A stretch of 64,000 nucleotides of DNA from a virus. The stretch covers positions 186,001 to 250,000 of IMG/VR virus record IMGVR_UViG_3300030329_006583. The stretch is one strand, 5' to 3'. The position numbers and the translations under genes were made by a program. The notes below the pieces were generated by a model that saw only the letters and a list, made by a program, of their open reading frames with translations, searched no databases and was not told the DNA's origin. Each line of letters begins with the position of its first letter. Position 1 is the stretch's first letter. Of this stretch, positions 15,729-24,231 are shown in pieces.

Positions 15729-16094
15729 TCAGCTCGTAACATATCTCACAGTAGGCGGTGTAGCCGGAACAGCCGTACTATTTTGGGCCGCGGCAGTTAC
15801 ACACCAATGACTGAAACCTGTACTAAACGCAATCCCCTCGGGAAATGCATAACTTCTTTTTACAGATGCAGGACAAAGGAACACCATAGAAGCAGCAGTT
15901 GTCCCGGCCGTAGCGCTAGTAGCGTCAGCTAGTTTAAAATAGACGGCCGTACTATATCCTGTGTTGTCAATCTCCACCATATACAGTGTACCTGCCGCGC
16001 CTGTTGTGTTTTCTACTGCGGTGGCCGCCGCCGCTGTATCCTGAACCAATTTATTAGCTAATGGATTGCTTTGATTAGTAACTGTAACTGCCAT
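15729..16094 (-). CDS. Virion-like beta protein, 121 aa
   Basis: Untagged gene inside the tagged array. Begins MAVTVTNQSNPLANKLVQDT and is rich in Ala, Thr and Ser with predicted strands (GTLYMVEIDNTGYSTAVYFK). Composition and strand pattern resemble small phage decoration or neck-type proteins. A GGAGGG site precedes the ATG. I infer a structural role with modest confidence. Confidence 0.65.
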   Translation of the reverse strand: MAVTVTNQSNPLANKLVQDTAAAATAVENTTGAAGTLYMVEIDNTGYSTAVYFKLADATSATAGTTAASMVFLCPASVKRSYAFPEGIAFSTGFSHWCVTAAAQNSTAVPATPPTVRYVTS

Positions 16095-16147
16095 AACTTA
16101 ATACCCTCCGCCGATTGTAAATAGAAACATGCTTTTTGTAATTTTCA

Positions 16148-16465
16148 CTACCCTATGCTCCCACCCGGATTTCTGCCCACTAATTCGTCCACTGTCACAA
16201 AATAGGCCTCAAGTTGTTTAAAGAAACTATTTAATCTCTCAACTTGCATCCCAAGATCCACAGCCAGTTCATCCCCCGCTTGCACACCCGGCTCACTAGG
16301 ATCTTGAAGACCATATATGCCATTTGCAATTTCCTCAATAGAAGATGCAATACCATCTAGTTCTGCCATCATTGAACCTTCAGTGGAAGCCATAGACTGT
16401 TCTTTTATCAACTTTGTTTTTTCTTCTTTTATGATTCTTCTAAGCTGTCTTTTTGTGATTTTCAT
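16148..16465 (-). CDS. Tagged protein, 105 aa
   Basis: MKITKRQLRRIIKEEKTKLI (five extra codons upstream are possible but overlap the next gene). Acidic helical body (GMAELDGIASSIEEIANGIY is approximated by residues 28-50), C-terminus DELVGRNPGGSIG. Looks like a small four-helix or coiled-coil protein of unknown role. Confidence 0.7.
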   Translation of the reverse strand: MKITKRQLRRIIKEEKTKLIKEQSMASTEGSMMAELDGIASSIEEIANGIYGLQDPSEPGVQAGDELAVDLGMQVERLNSFFKQLEAYFVTVDELVGRNPGGSIG

Positions 16466-16466
16466 T

Positions 16467-16679
16467 TTATAGCTCGCCATGTTTAAAGTCTTCCAGAGCC
16501 TCTAAGGCATCGGCACCAGTCATCCAATTTCCCACCAGATAATTAACCAGCTGTTCAGCTGAAACGCCCATCATTTCGAGTTCTTCTAAAATTGCAAAAG
16601 CAGCCTGGCGATTCTCGTTTAAGAGCTTCGACTTCTCTTCCTTAATGATTCTTTTCAATTGTCGTTTTGTAATTTTCAT
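16467..16679 (-). CDS. Tagged protein, 70 aa
   Basis: MKITKRQLKRIIKEEKSKLL, then AAFAILEELEMMGVSAEQLV and a short helix WMTGADALEALEDFKHG. The body resembles a small UBA-like or helical hairpin fold. If the segment is removed only about 55 residues remain, as expected for a small packaged peptide. Confidence 0.7.
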   Translation of the reverse strand: MKITKRQLKRIIKEEKSKLLNENRQAAFAILEELEMMGVSAEQLVNYLVGNWMTGADALEALEDFKHGEL

Positions 16680-16703
16680 CTTAGTTTCCTTTATTAATAT
16701 TCA

Positions 16704-17048
16704 TTAATCAGCAGTGTGACGATAATAATCCACTTTTACCGACATCCCATCATCCGTCACTGTGTGAGTGTACACCCCTGAAAGTGCGGCATACGGATCC
16801 TTCTTTTGTTGTATTTCAAGATTATTGAAAACATCAACATCACCTTGAGGGATGGGCTGCCCGTCTTTGCGAACATATACCTGTGTACTCCTCACATCAC
16901 CACGATTACGACCATACGGATAACTTACCGAACCACTACCAACAGTCTCATAATGTTGATCCAATAAATCCCGATGTTGAGACCATATATTTTCCTGCAA
17001 AAGTGCTTCCTTAATTATACCTCGCAACTGAGGGATTGTGATTAACAT
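16704..17048 (-). CDS. Tagged protein, 114 aa
   Basis: Variant segment MLITIPQLRGIIKEALLQE. The body contains DVRSTQVYVRKDGQPIPQGD and ends SGVYTHTVTDDGMSVKVDYY, beta-rich and unlike its helical neighbours. Ten additional upstream codons lie inside the next gene and I exclude them. No known family. Confidence 0.7.
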   Translation of the reverse strand: MLITIPQLRGIIKEALLQENIWSQHRDLLDQHYETVGSGSVSYPYGRNRGDVRSTQVYVRKDGQPIPQGDVDVFNNLEIQQKKDPYAALSGVYTHTVTDDGMSVKVDYYRHTAD

Positions 17049-17050
17049 TA

Positions 17051-17554
17051 TCAGCTCCTGCGATCCCGAGTGCCCCATCTCCCATAGGAATCATCACGCC
17101 TATCACGATAACTCTGTTTTTTGCCTGACTCAGCACCGGTACGCATACCCAATGATTCATCCTCTTTATCATCATATCCCTGGTGGCCTTCTTCCATATC
17201 GTCCTCTGCCAGGTTTTCTTCAACCAATTGGCGAATTCGTTGGCGTAAAGCGGCCTGCTTATTTAATTTCGCTTTTTCTTCTTTTACTATTTGGCGCAGC
17301 TGCCTCCTACCCAAGGCTCGGCCTCGGCGGCGACGAGACTCATGTTTTTCTCTTTCATGTTCCAGCTCTTCTTCGTGAGCGCGCTCCATCTCTTCCCGAT
17401 CATCCTTAATGTCTTTCTCAAGATTATCAATATGATCCTTGTCATCATCAATGTTTTTACGAAGATTATCCAGCTCATCACTGATGCTATCCTCGGCAAG
17501 GCGCCGAACTTCTTCCTTTACGATTTTTCTCAATTGTCTCTTTGTGATTCTCAT
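17051..17554 (-). CDS. Triple-segment coiled-coil protein, 167 aa
   Basis: N-terminal MRITKRQLRKIVKEEVRRL; a long charged coiled coil (residues 24-72); a second segment at 81-96 (LGRRQLRQIVKEEKAK); a third weaker one at 102-116 (ALRQRIRQLVEENLA); then a polar tail rich in Arg, Asp and Gly. Segments end V-K-E, V-K-E and V-E-E. This repeated layout is what a precursor cut at several sites would look like. Function unknown. Confidence 0.72.
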   Translation of the reverse strand: MRITKRQLRKIVKEEVRRLAEDSISDELDNLRKNIDDDKDHIDNLEKDIKDDREEMERAHEEELEHEREKHESRRRRGRALGRRQLRQIVKEEKAKLNKQAALRQRIRQLVEENLAEDDMEEGHQGYDDKEDESLGMRTGAESGKKQSYRDRRDDSYGRWGTRDRRS

Positions 17555-17844
17555 CCTCTCATTCTCCTTGCCATTCCCAGCTGTTGTCCCACATTTTGCG
17601 CATCAACAGTATCCCCTTGATCCAAATCCTGTTGGCGCTGTTGTGTTAATTTCTTAACTTGATCCGCCGAGGCTTGTTCCTCGTCGACATCATCTCCACT
17701 TAATGAAGTATCCATTCCCATGTCACCCACGGCAAGAAAACCTTCATCATCATCACTTTTCTCCTGGGGGGCTGTATAACCCACAACCTGTTCCCGCAGA
17801 ATCTCCCTTATTACATTTCGCAATCTGTACTCTGTAACTCTCAT
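17551..17844 (-). CDS. Tagged protein, 97 aa
   Basis: MRVTEYRLRNVIREILREQ segment (I-R-E and L-R-E), an acidic linker with DEGFLAVGDMGMD, then a polar coiled-coil end containing DQVKKLTQQRQQDLDQGDTV. Overlaps its neighbours by 4 bases on both sides. No known family. Confidence 0.7.
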   Translation of the reverse strand: MRVTEYRLRNVIREILREQVVGYTAPQEKSDDDEGFLAVGDMGMDTSLSGDDVDEEQASADQVKKLTQQRQQDLDQGDTVDAQNVGQQLGMARRMRG

Positions 17845-18134
17845 GCAGTTGTCACCCTACCTATTAACATCATACTGTCACCCTCCGTATCGCCACCTAT
17901 AATTACGGAGCGTATCTTTTGGCACAATCCCTTTACCCATTCTTTCAAACCCAATCGTTTTGTGGGTACCGGAATTTGCATACATTGTTTGGTATAGGCT
18001 TTCATAATAAAACGGGCGGCCAAACGAGAACCATATTTTTTAGCAATTACATGAACAATTTGTTGGGTTTTTGGGTTTAACTCAACAAACATCTCACGTA
18101 ATTCTGACCTGGTTGGCAATTGCCTGTTTTTCAT
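17841..18134 (-). CDS. Hypothetical basic protein, 97 aa
   Basis: I start at MKNRQLPTRSELREMFVELN, 1 base after the previous stop with GGTGA nearby. The body is helical and basic (IVHVIAKKYGSRLAARFIMK) with a Cys pair in KQCMQIPV...KGLCQK. The first residues only loosely resemble the shared segment (SELREMFVE). Could bind nucleic acid; unproven. Confidence 0.65.
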   Translation of the reverse strand: MKNRQLPTRSELREMFVELNPKTQQIVHVIAKKYGSRLAARFIMKAYTKQCMQIPVPTKRLGLKEWVKGLCQKIRSVIIGGDTEGDSMMLIGRVTTA

Positions 18135-18135
18135 T

Positions 18136-18384
18136 TTATTCACCGTAATCACTTATCAACTCGCTGGCATTTTGTTTGCGGGCCCTATCTGCTGCGGCTT
18201 GTAAAAAATCAGCCATAGTAATACCAGCTAACGCCGGTGCTTGTTCCACCGAGATGTCATCGCGTACTAGTCGAATGGCCTCATCTAAATACATGTGGAA
18301 AATATCGGTAACATGATCCCGAGCTGCCTCAGTGTTAAATTGTTCATGAATTATTTTTTGAAGTTGTTTACGAGTAATTTTCAT
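18136..18384 (-). CDS. Tagged protein, 82 aa
   Basis: MKITRKQLQKIIHEQ segment ending I-H-E, then a helical body (FHMYLDEAIRLVRDDISVEQ, LAGITMADFLQAAADRARKQ). First gene of the array's small-gene run on this transcript. No known family. Confidence 0.72.
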   Translation of the reverse strand: MKITRKQLQKIIHEQFNTEAARDHVTDIFHMYLDEAIRLVRDDISVEQAPALAGITMADFLQAAADRARKQNASELISDYGE

Positions 18385-18509
18385 CATTTTAACCTCAGTT
18401 TTTCACGCTACATGTGACCGGCTAAAACGATATTCAGGTATGCCAGTCTCATTTTATTTTAACGTGGGCGCAGACTCACTATCCCACCGGTTTAATACCA
18501 CCAATTTAA

Positions 18510-18543
18510 ATATAACAAAAGGTGACATTAATGCCACCCTTTA
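18510..18543 (-). terminator. Intrinsic terminator
   Basis: Minus-strand GGTGGCATTAATGTCACC palindromic stem followed by TTTTGTTAT, after the 35-aa peptide gene. It separates the 18.6-24 kb genes from the small tagged-gene array. Confidence 0.75.
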
Positions 18544-18554
18544 TTCAATAAAAA

Positions 18555-18662
18555 TTATTGCCCTGTAATCTTCTTAAGCTGGGCCATACACCATTTTAGG
18601 CCAACCCATGCAAAAGGGGCCACCACGGAACCCACAAGGGCACCCCACATAAACTCTGTCAT
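18555..18662 (-). CDS. Tiny membrane peptide, 35 aa
   Basis: AGGAGG lies 6 bases before the ATG. Translation MTEFMWGALVGSVVAPFAWV followed by GLKWCMAQLKKITGQ: one membrane helix with a basic tail. Strong ribosome site and the adjacent terminator argue that it is real. Function unknown. Confidence 0.6.
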   Translation of the reverse strand: MTEFMWGALVGSVVAPFAWVGLKWCMAQLKKITGQ

Positions 18663-18728
18663 AATACACCTCCTACCTAATATTACAAATAATATTTAAA
18701 ACATAAATATCAAAATTACAATTCTTTA

Positions 18729-19559
18729 TTACGCCGGCTTACCAAACCCATCTTCACTTGCATTAACAATGTGGTGATTGAGTTCATAGGCATGATTTAA
18801 TATTTCATCCGCATATCTCTCTATGCGGTTCACCAAAGATACGGGAACACCGCGTTCAAATAATCCGGTTTTCCCCAATCTCTCTACCACCGCATCTGTT
18901 ACATCATTGACCCGACGTGAATGTAACATATCGGATTCTAAATTTTCCTTTAATAAACCCTTTATGACACTTCGCAATAAGGATTCATTTTGACTATCTT
19001 CTACAACCTCCAATATAGCCCTCCAGTGACTTGGGCTAATACCGGAAGGTATTCCACCACTTGCAGATTGTAAAGCCATGAGTGCATCCCCGTATTTCTT
19101 TATTTGCCGTGGACTGGGATTGCTGAGAAGGTTGTGCAACATATCTGCCAATTTTACCTTTAGCGATGCCGAATCTCCCAATAAGGACAATACATAATCC
19201 TGATACGGCACATTCTTTTCATGGGTCAATTGACGTACCACACGTAATGCCTCCCGCCCGGATTGCACATCCCCGAATGAAGCGGTGATCATTGAGCTCA
19301 GATCCTCTGAGGATTTTATATTCCCTAATTCAATTGCATCTTCGAGGGTATCATGTAAAAGAGCAATTGCGCATAGTGTTTGATCCTCTGGGTAGTATTT
19401 TTCTATTATCTTAGCAACGGCCATGGGATGCTCAATATAGGGTTCCCCACTGCGCCTAGTTTGTCCTAGGTGTGCTAGCTGTGCCGTTGCCATGGCATCA
19501 TCAACATCGGCGCTAGCCATACCACAAATTTCACTAATATATTGGCGCAATAGTTTCAT
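18729..19559 (-). CDS. Tagged HD-domain ppGpp hydrolase-like protein, 276 aa
   Basis: MKLLRQYISEI opens the protein (a short form of the segment). Residues 18-150 form a RelA/SpoT-type HD domain: H30, the GEPYIEHP box with H44, the HD pair H69-D70 in ALLHDTLED and D139 in VKLADMLHNL. These are the metal ligands of MESH1-like (p)ppGpp hydrolases, and no synthetase domain is present. A second segment, NESLLRSVIKGLLKE (191-205), separates a C-terminal helical domain of 70 residues. It could lower alarmone levels in the infected cell. Confidence 0.8.
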   Translation of the reverse strand: MKLLRQYISEICGMASADVDDAMATAQLAHLGQTRRSGEPYIEHPMAVAKIIEKYYPEDQTLCAIALLHDTLEDAIELGNIKSSEDLSSMITASFGDVQSGREALRVVRQLTHEKNVPYQDYVLSLLGDSASLKVKLADMLHNLLSNPSPRQIKKYGDALMALQSASGGIPSGISPSHWRAILEVVEDSQNESLLRSVIKGLLKENLESDMLHSRRVNDVTDAVVERLGKTGLFERGVPVSLVNRIERYADEILNHAYELNHHIVNASEDGFGKPA

Positions 19560-20581
19560 CCTTCAATCTCCGGTATACCTGTTATCCTGTGACCGGGTCG
19601 GACCCCATTCCTTTTAAACCAACCGCGGTTCATCTCCAATGCGCATCGGGCAGGGCCATTCGAATAAGTATGTTCCTCCGTGAAGGGTTCCATGTCCTCA
19701 ATGTTTAAAATATACCCATCATCATCCGTATACGCAATAGACAAGGGGAGAGGTGTGTTCCTCATCCAGAAAGATCTTTGATTAGAATCTGGAAAAACAA
19801 ACAGCATCCCGCTATCTTCCCCCATCCCGCGACGGAACATTAGGCCCTGTTGACGAGTGGCAGGGGTTGAAGCAATCTCAGTATCGACCTGTATGCCATT
19901 TACCATCACCCCCTCAGACAATGTTGTAGTTGTTTTGGTTGCGTACCTGACCTCACCCTCATAGATGAACTCATCAACCTGATTAAACCCCAACCCCTGC
20001 GCTTCTCCCAATATCTCAACTTCAGCCATGCACTCATTTCGAGCACCACCCACCAAATCAGCGCCATTCCACTTTGGTAATTCATCTTCTAAATCGGGAA
20101 CCCAAAAACCATAGTCTTCAAGCTCGTCAAACAGAAGCTCGCTAACACCAATCGCTTCTACGTCTTCTTCTTCCAGCTCCTGGATATCTCGGATGTCTTT
20201 ATCAATCATGTACTTAACAATCTCTACAATCGATGATCGATCAAAACACACACTTGAATCCATCACGTCTCGAAAGAAACCGTAGCCCTTATCGAAGAAA
20301 GTTGATTTTGATAGCAATTCATCGTATGTCTCTTCATCCCAATCCAACTTTTCAAAGTAAAAGTCTTTCAAGGCAGACTCTGATATCATACCGAGCGTGT
20401 CTTCACCGTTATAAAGAAATAGCACACGGGAATAATTCTCTGCTGCCTCACGAAGCATATCACCGATATCAAAAGGAGTGTTGCTTTCGTACTCAGGCTG
20501 GATATCTACTACGACAAGACTGCCTTTCGATCCCTGCTCTTGCTCTAGCAATACCCTTATGTATTCGCGGAGTAGTTTCAT
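19556..20581 (-). CDS. Tagged two-domain protein with C-terminal DUF192, 341 aa
   Basis: MKLLREYIRVLLEQE segment, then a first domain opening SLVVVDIQPEYESN and continuing RVLFLYNGEDTLG, with the look of an alpha/beta fold; it is acidic. Residues about 225-335 are a DUF192 domain: TPATRQQGLMFRRGM, GMLFVFP, SFWMRNTPLPLSIAY and a GPARCALEMNRGW end. DUF192 proteins are small, often exported or cell-surface associated, of unclear role. Overlaps the next gene by ATGA. Confidence 0.8.
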   Translation of the reverse strand: MKLLREYIRVLLEQEQGSKGSLVVVDIQPEYESNTPFDIGDMLREAAENYSRVLFLYNGEDTLGMISESALKDFYFEKLDWDEETYDELLSKSTFFDKGYGFFRDVMDSSVCFDRSSIVEIVKYMIDKDIRDIQELEEEDVEAIGVSELLFDELEDYGFWVPDLEDELPKWNGADLVGGARNECMAEVEILGEAQGLGFNQVDEFIYEGEVRYATKTTTTLSEGVMVNGIQVDTEIASTPATRQQGLMFRRGMGEDSGMLFVFPDSNQRSFWMRNTPLPLSIAYTDDDGYILNIEDMEPFTEEHTYSNGPARCALEMNRGWFKRNGVRPGHRITGIPEIEG

Positions 20582-21021
20582 TTTTCTGGAACCCCCAATA
20601 GCTTTTCACATTCATCAGCCAAAATACTCAATTTTAGGGCGGTCAACCTGACATGTTCAATGAAACCCCTTTGGTGAAATGTTTTCCATGCCTGGTGATT
20701 ATCTGATTTCATGCGGTCAAAAATCTTATCGATACCAAGGGCATTACACAAAGAAAAGGAAAACTGAAATGCTGCCTCGCTGTAATCTTCATCCCTAAGT
20801 GCCAACAGACCTTTCTCTGCCGATCTTTTTACTTCACCATATAAAAGTGATACACATTCTGGATTATTTTTAATTTCGCAGGTAAGATTAGGCGAACATG
20901 CCCTGTACTCTAGTTCTCCAAAATACTCGATGGTTACCTGCGTATTGCCTTCCAGGTAATTAGTTTTGGGAGTGCAGGAACAAAAAAGTAGCAACAGCGT
21001 TATTAGTAAAGCCCTTATCAT
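20578..21021 (-). CDS. Putative lipoprotein, 147 aa
   Basis: MIRALLITLLLLFCSC is a short signal followed by a possible lipobox; the box is atypical because of the residue pair C-S before the cysteine. The mature part has several cysteines (RACSPNLTCEIKNNPECVS) and a helical tail that ends DECEKLLGVPEK. Likely exported to the host envelope, where it could act in superinfection exclusion; this is inference from location only. Confidence 0.6.
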   Translation of the reverse strand: MIRALLITLLLLFCSCTPKTNYLEGNTQVTIEYFGELEYRACSPNLTCEIKNNPECVSLLYGEVKRSAEKGLLALRDEDYSEAAFQFSFSLCNALGIDKIFDRMKSDNHQAWKTFHQRGFIEHVRLTALKLSILADECEKLLGVPEK

Positions 21022-21048
21022 CTATTAATCCTCCCTGCCAGTGGGTTT

Positions 21049-21402
21049 TCACCATGGCCCGTGTTGACCCGTCTTCAAACAGTTAACCACCGTTTCCTCG
21101 GCAGTATATTCCCGTCGGATTTCGGGCTGGAACATGTCATAATAAATATCACGTGGAATTCCTTCTGGCTTGGTATAACTTGACTGCCAGTCAAACACAG
21201 TGTCACCTTTCTCCACCCACGCATGATCCACAGTTTCCCCAGAGAACTTATCAGTGACCTGCCCATGCACCACCTTAAACTTGGAAAGATCGCTGAATTC
21301 TTCATCTGTGGTACCCTGGGCCATCTTTATTGCGTGTGGATAGCATTGGCCGATTGCTTTTTCCACTAGTAAGGCTCTTATGTACTCACGCAATAGATTC
21401 AC
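21049..21402 (-). CDS. Tagged protein, 117 aa, Cys/His pattern
   Basis: GTG start; MNLLREYIRALLVE segment ends L-V-E. The body shows GQCYPHAIKMA near the start, VDHAWVEKGDTVFDWQS in the middle and IPRDIYYDMFQPE later. A cysteine followed by H-A-W-V-E and an acidic residue recalls papain/transglutaminase-like folds, but this is only a pattern. The layout C...H...D would make a small cysteine protease possible. Confidence 0.7.
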   Translation of the reverse strand: MNLLREYIRALLVEKAIGQCYPHAIKMAQGTTDEEFSDLSKFKVVHGQVTDKFSGETVDHAWVEKGDTVFDWQSSYTKPEGIPRDIYYDMFQPEIRREYTAEETVVNCLKTGQHGPW

Positions 21403-22007
21403 TTTATCACCCCGGCCGAAGCAAAATCTACAATGTTAATCCCCAGCCCTTCGGTTTCTTCAGACACAACAGACATCAAGTTATCCGGAACCATTATCTC
21501 CTTAATTGACCAATTGTCAACCAAGGCTTCGTTAGCAGAACCAGGAATAAAATCTTTGGAATCAAGAACAAGAAAACCGGGTGACAACAACTCATCCATG
21601 TCATGATAGGTACCTTTGTTTACCCCAGAAGACTGTGCCCTATGTTCTCCTCCTACCCTAGCCGCCGTGGACCCATATCCCGTATTTAGATCCTCATTTG
21701 ATAATAGGGTTATCCTTCCATCGATAACCAACCCGACCATAGAAAGCTCATAGCTTTCTGGGTTTATCTGCCCTGGCAAATAAGCTCGAACACTCAATTC
21801 ATTTCTGGAACCTACGTTAATTGTTTGCATTAATTTTTGTGGCCTAACCCAATGAACTGTTACTAGCGAGTCAAGAAACTGTTGGTCAGCATTCTTTGCG
21901 TAATACTGCTTTATTTCCCGACCGGTTTTTAGAGCTAACAAATCACGCTCATCTGCTTCGGCAGTTTCGACCAACAATTCCCTTATATATTCACGTAGTA
22001 ATTTCAT
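21399..22007 (-). CDS. Tagged protein, 202 aa
   Basis: MKLLREYIRELLVE segment ending L-V-E. The body reads VTVHWVRPQKLMQTINVGSR, later GLVIDGRITLLSNEDLNTGY, and GTYHDMDELLSPGFLVLDS. Mixed alpha/beta, soluble. It may be a toxin-like or ADP-ribosyltransferase-like fold but I see no decisive catalytic motif. Confidence 0.7.
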   Translation of the reverse strand: MKLLREYIRELLVETAEADERDLLALKTGREIKQYYAKNADQQFLDSLVTVHWVRPQKLMQTINVGSRNELSVRAYLPGQINPESYELSMVGLVIDGRITLLSNEDLNTGYGSTAARVGGEHRAQSSGVNKGTYHDMDELLSPGFLVLDSKDFIPGSANEALVDNWSIKEIMVPDNLMSVVSEETEGLGINIVDFASAGVIK

Positions 22008-22291
22008 TTCTTGCCCCTGATCTTAACCCATGTGCCCCACATTAACGGAACAGCTAACCAATGCAAGCATAATAACCATGCTGCAGGAGCACCGGCATAA
22101 AAAGATGGATGAACTGTCTTTCCCAAGAATATGAAGAGAGCGGGAAACCCAACGTCTTCAATAATTTCCCACAACAAGAATATGACAACGAATGCCAGAC
22201 CGTTCTCTTTGAGAAAGCCTTTTAATTTCTCAATAGAAAAATGCTCAAATTTATGAACTAGGCGATCTTTTGTCCACTGAAATAACTTCAT
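22004..22291 (-). CDS. Membrane protein, 95 aa
   Basis: Amphipathic N-terminus (MKLFQWTKDRLVHKFEHFS) and two membrane helices (FVVIFLLWEIIEDVGFPALF, AWLLCLHWLAVPLMWGTW). Starts MKLF like the tagged neighbours but does not carry the L-x-E ending. ATGA overlaps on the downstream side, 1-base touch upstream. Confidence 0.68.
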   Translation of the reverse strand: MKLFQWTKDRLVHKFEHFSIEKLKGFLKENGLAFVVIFLLWEIIEDVGFPALFIFLGKTVHPSFYAGAPAAWLLCLHWLAVPLMWGTWVKIRGKK

Positions 22292-23139
22292 TAATAATAT
22301 TTTGCCCCCATAACATTAACATCAGGATACTGCTTTTCCATCTTTTCTTTCAGATGGCCTATCGCGGGGGTCATCATCTTCCCAAAGTCAATAATGCTAG
22401 CAGGCTTTGCATACATGCTGAAAAACTTGTCAACAAGCCGGGTCGCTACTTTTTGGCCACCTTTATCTCCCCGGGTTTTCATATAATCAATATACCAGTA
22501 ATCCGGCCCTCGTTGGTGATAATCTAAAAACCCGATGATGCAAACGTCGCTCACCCCTGGGATTATCTCATCTAGCACTGGTTTTTTAAGTTTTCTTCTG
22601 CCACCCTTTGTACGTTTTCGCCACCTTTCAATTTCTGCGAAATAGTGATCATGAGGCCTCGGGGGATCTGTGACAGAAGAATCACATAAGGCCAAACGTT
22701 TCACATTGCCAGAACTGTGATATTGGAGCGGAGAATCAACTTCACGGAACTCAATTCCCTCTGTCAAAATTCCCCTGACAACTTGACGTACAGACTCTTT
22801 CGCATGGGGTGTATCGTTAATCGTTTTAAGCTTGGCCATGTCAACACCAGAAATGCCGGTCAGATCAGCAATCAGATCATCTATGGTATAACCATCACCT
22901 CGCTCAAACCGAACCACCAGATCGGCCATCTGCTTTCCTTCAGGTGCAGGACGAAGCGAAGCATCCTGGCGCACCGTTATCACATCCGGCAGTCCCCGAA
23001 TCTTTGTGAGAATGTGTTCCATGGTAGGCTTATCAGGAGAATCAATGCTGACTCGCACTGTTACGGAGAGATCATCTAACACTGGTTCAGCAGCCGTTTG
23101 TTCCAATAAGCCCCTTATGTACTCGCGTAGTAGTTTCAT
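22291..23139 (-). CDS. Tagged GNAT-like acetyltransferase, 282 aa
   Basis: MKLLREYIRGLLEQ segment; a first domain (VTVRVSIDSPDKPTMEHILT) resembles a ferredoxin-like fold seen in phage structural fusions; a second internal segment ESVRQVVRGILTE (about 116-128) follows. The C-terminal domain has the GNAT pattern: CIIGFLDYHQRGPDYWYI then MKTRGDKGGQKVATRLVDK, the acetyl-CoA phosphate loop. TAATG overlap with the upstream stop. Acceptor substrate unknown. Confidence 0.75.
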   Translation of the reverse strand: MKLLREYIRGLLEQTAAEPVLDDLSVTVRVSIDSPDKPTMEHILTKIRGLPDVITVRQDASLRPAPEGKQMADLVVRFERGDGYTIDDLIADLTGISGVDMAKLKTINDTPHAKESVRQVVRGILTEGIEFREVDSPLQYHSSGNVKRLALCDSSVTDPPRPHDHYFAEIERWRKRTKGGRRKLKKPVLDEIIPGVSDVCIIGFLDYHQRGPDYWYIDYMKTRGDKGGQKVATRLVDKFFSMYAKPASIIDFGKMMTPAIGHLKEKMEKQYPDVNVMGAKYY

Positions 23140-24218
23140 TACCATTCCCCCGCTTGTTTGGCCCTGGTACGCATGTGTTCCGGAGTCAATGTGTTAGGAA
23201 ATGTCTTAACTACATCGACTGCACCCTTCGATAAAAAGATCGCCTGCTGTGGTTCATTTTTGTGAATCAAGCCGGTACTGCGATCATAAAAGGCGTCCAT
23301 ACCGATCCCTCTCAATATGGCGTTCCACTTTCCAATAGGGGCAGCTGCCTTATCACCGGCACCTGGACTCCCACCTGCTATCATCTTTGTCAATAGCCAT
23401 ATGAGATCAATAGGCCTCTTTCGGGCTTTCTTTTGTGCCTCTTCATATATGGCAGAATTTCTCATGATCGCCGTTATGGGATTAATTCCTTGGGCCACAG
23501 CCTCCTCTACCTTCTGCACCTCATCTTCAAATGAGGTACCTGATAAACCAAATCTCTCCACGGTTTCCTGTGTATACAATTGTTTCATCGCATCATATTG
23601 CTCTGAAAGTGTGAACTCAGGTGACGTCACCAAATTTGCTCCTGCGCTGGTTTTTAATATTGAAATGAAAGGTTGTTGTGTAGCAAAAGGCAATCGTTCA
23701 GAACCTTTAGGCGAAGTAAGTTGTTGAACTGTTTTGGGAAAGAGGGGGTAAGCATAAATTCCGGCGGGTGTGTTATAATCAGAGCCGGGGTTGACACCCA
23801 CCTTATTAATGGCTGTGAAAGTAATATAATATTCCGGCTTTTCCGATGAATTCCCATCGGCATATGATTGCAATTCATTTTCAAGGGTAGGAAGTTCCAC
23901 ACCTTCTTTATCGGCACGACGGGCCTCAGCCAATGTCATTTGTATATACTTGCGCAAGAGCTTCTCATTCATCTTTCCTGTCATCCTCTCCAACATGTCC
24001 ATGGCCTCTTCCCTGGTTACAAAGTAATCACCCTCAATGGTGTAGGGTTTCTCTGAGCCATCAGGTAGAATATAACCTGTACCCACATAAAACCCGTTGG
24101 AATTTTGCATCACCTGTAATTCTGTGGGACCAAATCCTGGCCGGTGCGGCTTGGGCGACCCTGCCTTTTGAAGTAAAGAATTTCTAAACCACTTAATTTG
24201 AAAACCCTTTGGCCACAT
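23139..24218 (-). CDS. Tagged protein with internal segment, 359 aa
   Basis: The first 80 residues contain FYVGTGYILPDGSEKPYTIE and a DYFVTREEAMDMLERM helix, a small domain I recall from phages. At about residue 83 the segment MNEKLLRKYIQMTLAE starts, with AGGAAAG before its ATG, so translation may begin there too. The following domain has YYITFTAINKVGVNPGSD then NTPAGIYAYPL, a pattern known from large-phage proteins, and a C-terminus including PIDLIWLLTKMIAGG. Possibly an enzyme such as an ADP-ribosyltransferase; not established. Confidence 0.7.
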   Translation of the reverse strand: MWPKGFQIKWFRNSLLQKAGSPKPHRPGFGPTELQVMQNSNGFYVGTGYILPDGSEKPYTIEGDYFVTREEAMDMLERMTGKMNEKLLRKYIQMTLAEARRADKEGVELPTLENELQSYADGNSSEKPEYYITFTAINKVGVNPGSDYNTPAGIYAYPLFPKTVQQLTSPKGSERLPFATQQPFISILKTSAGANLVTSPEFTLSEQYDAMKQLYTQETVERFGLSGTSFEDEVQKVEEAVAQGINPITAIMRNSAIYEEAQKKARKRPIDLIWLLTKMIAGGSPGAGDKAAAPIGKWNAILRGIGMDAFYDRSTGLIHKNEPQQAIFLSKGAVDVVKTFPNTLTPEHMRTRAKQAGEW

Positions 24219-24231
24219 AACCTATCCTTCC

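Noticed and set aside
12908-18384. Direct repeats spaced along the array read as CRISPR
   Set aside because: The repeats are the 5' ends of coding genes, differ at synonymous positions and are 200-700 bases apart. There are no short uniform spacers.
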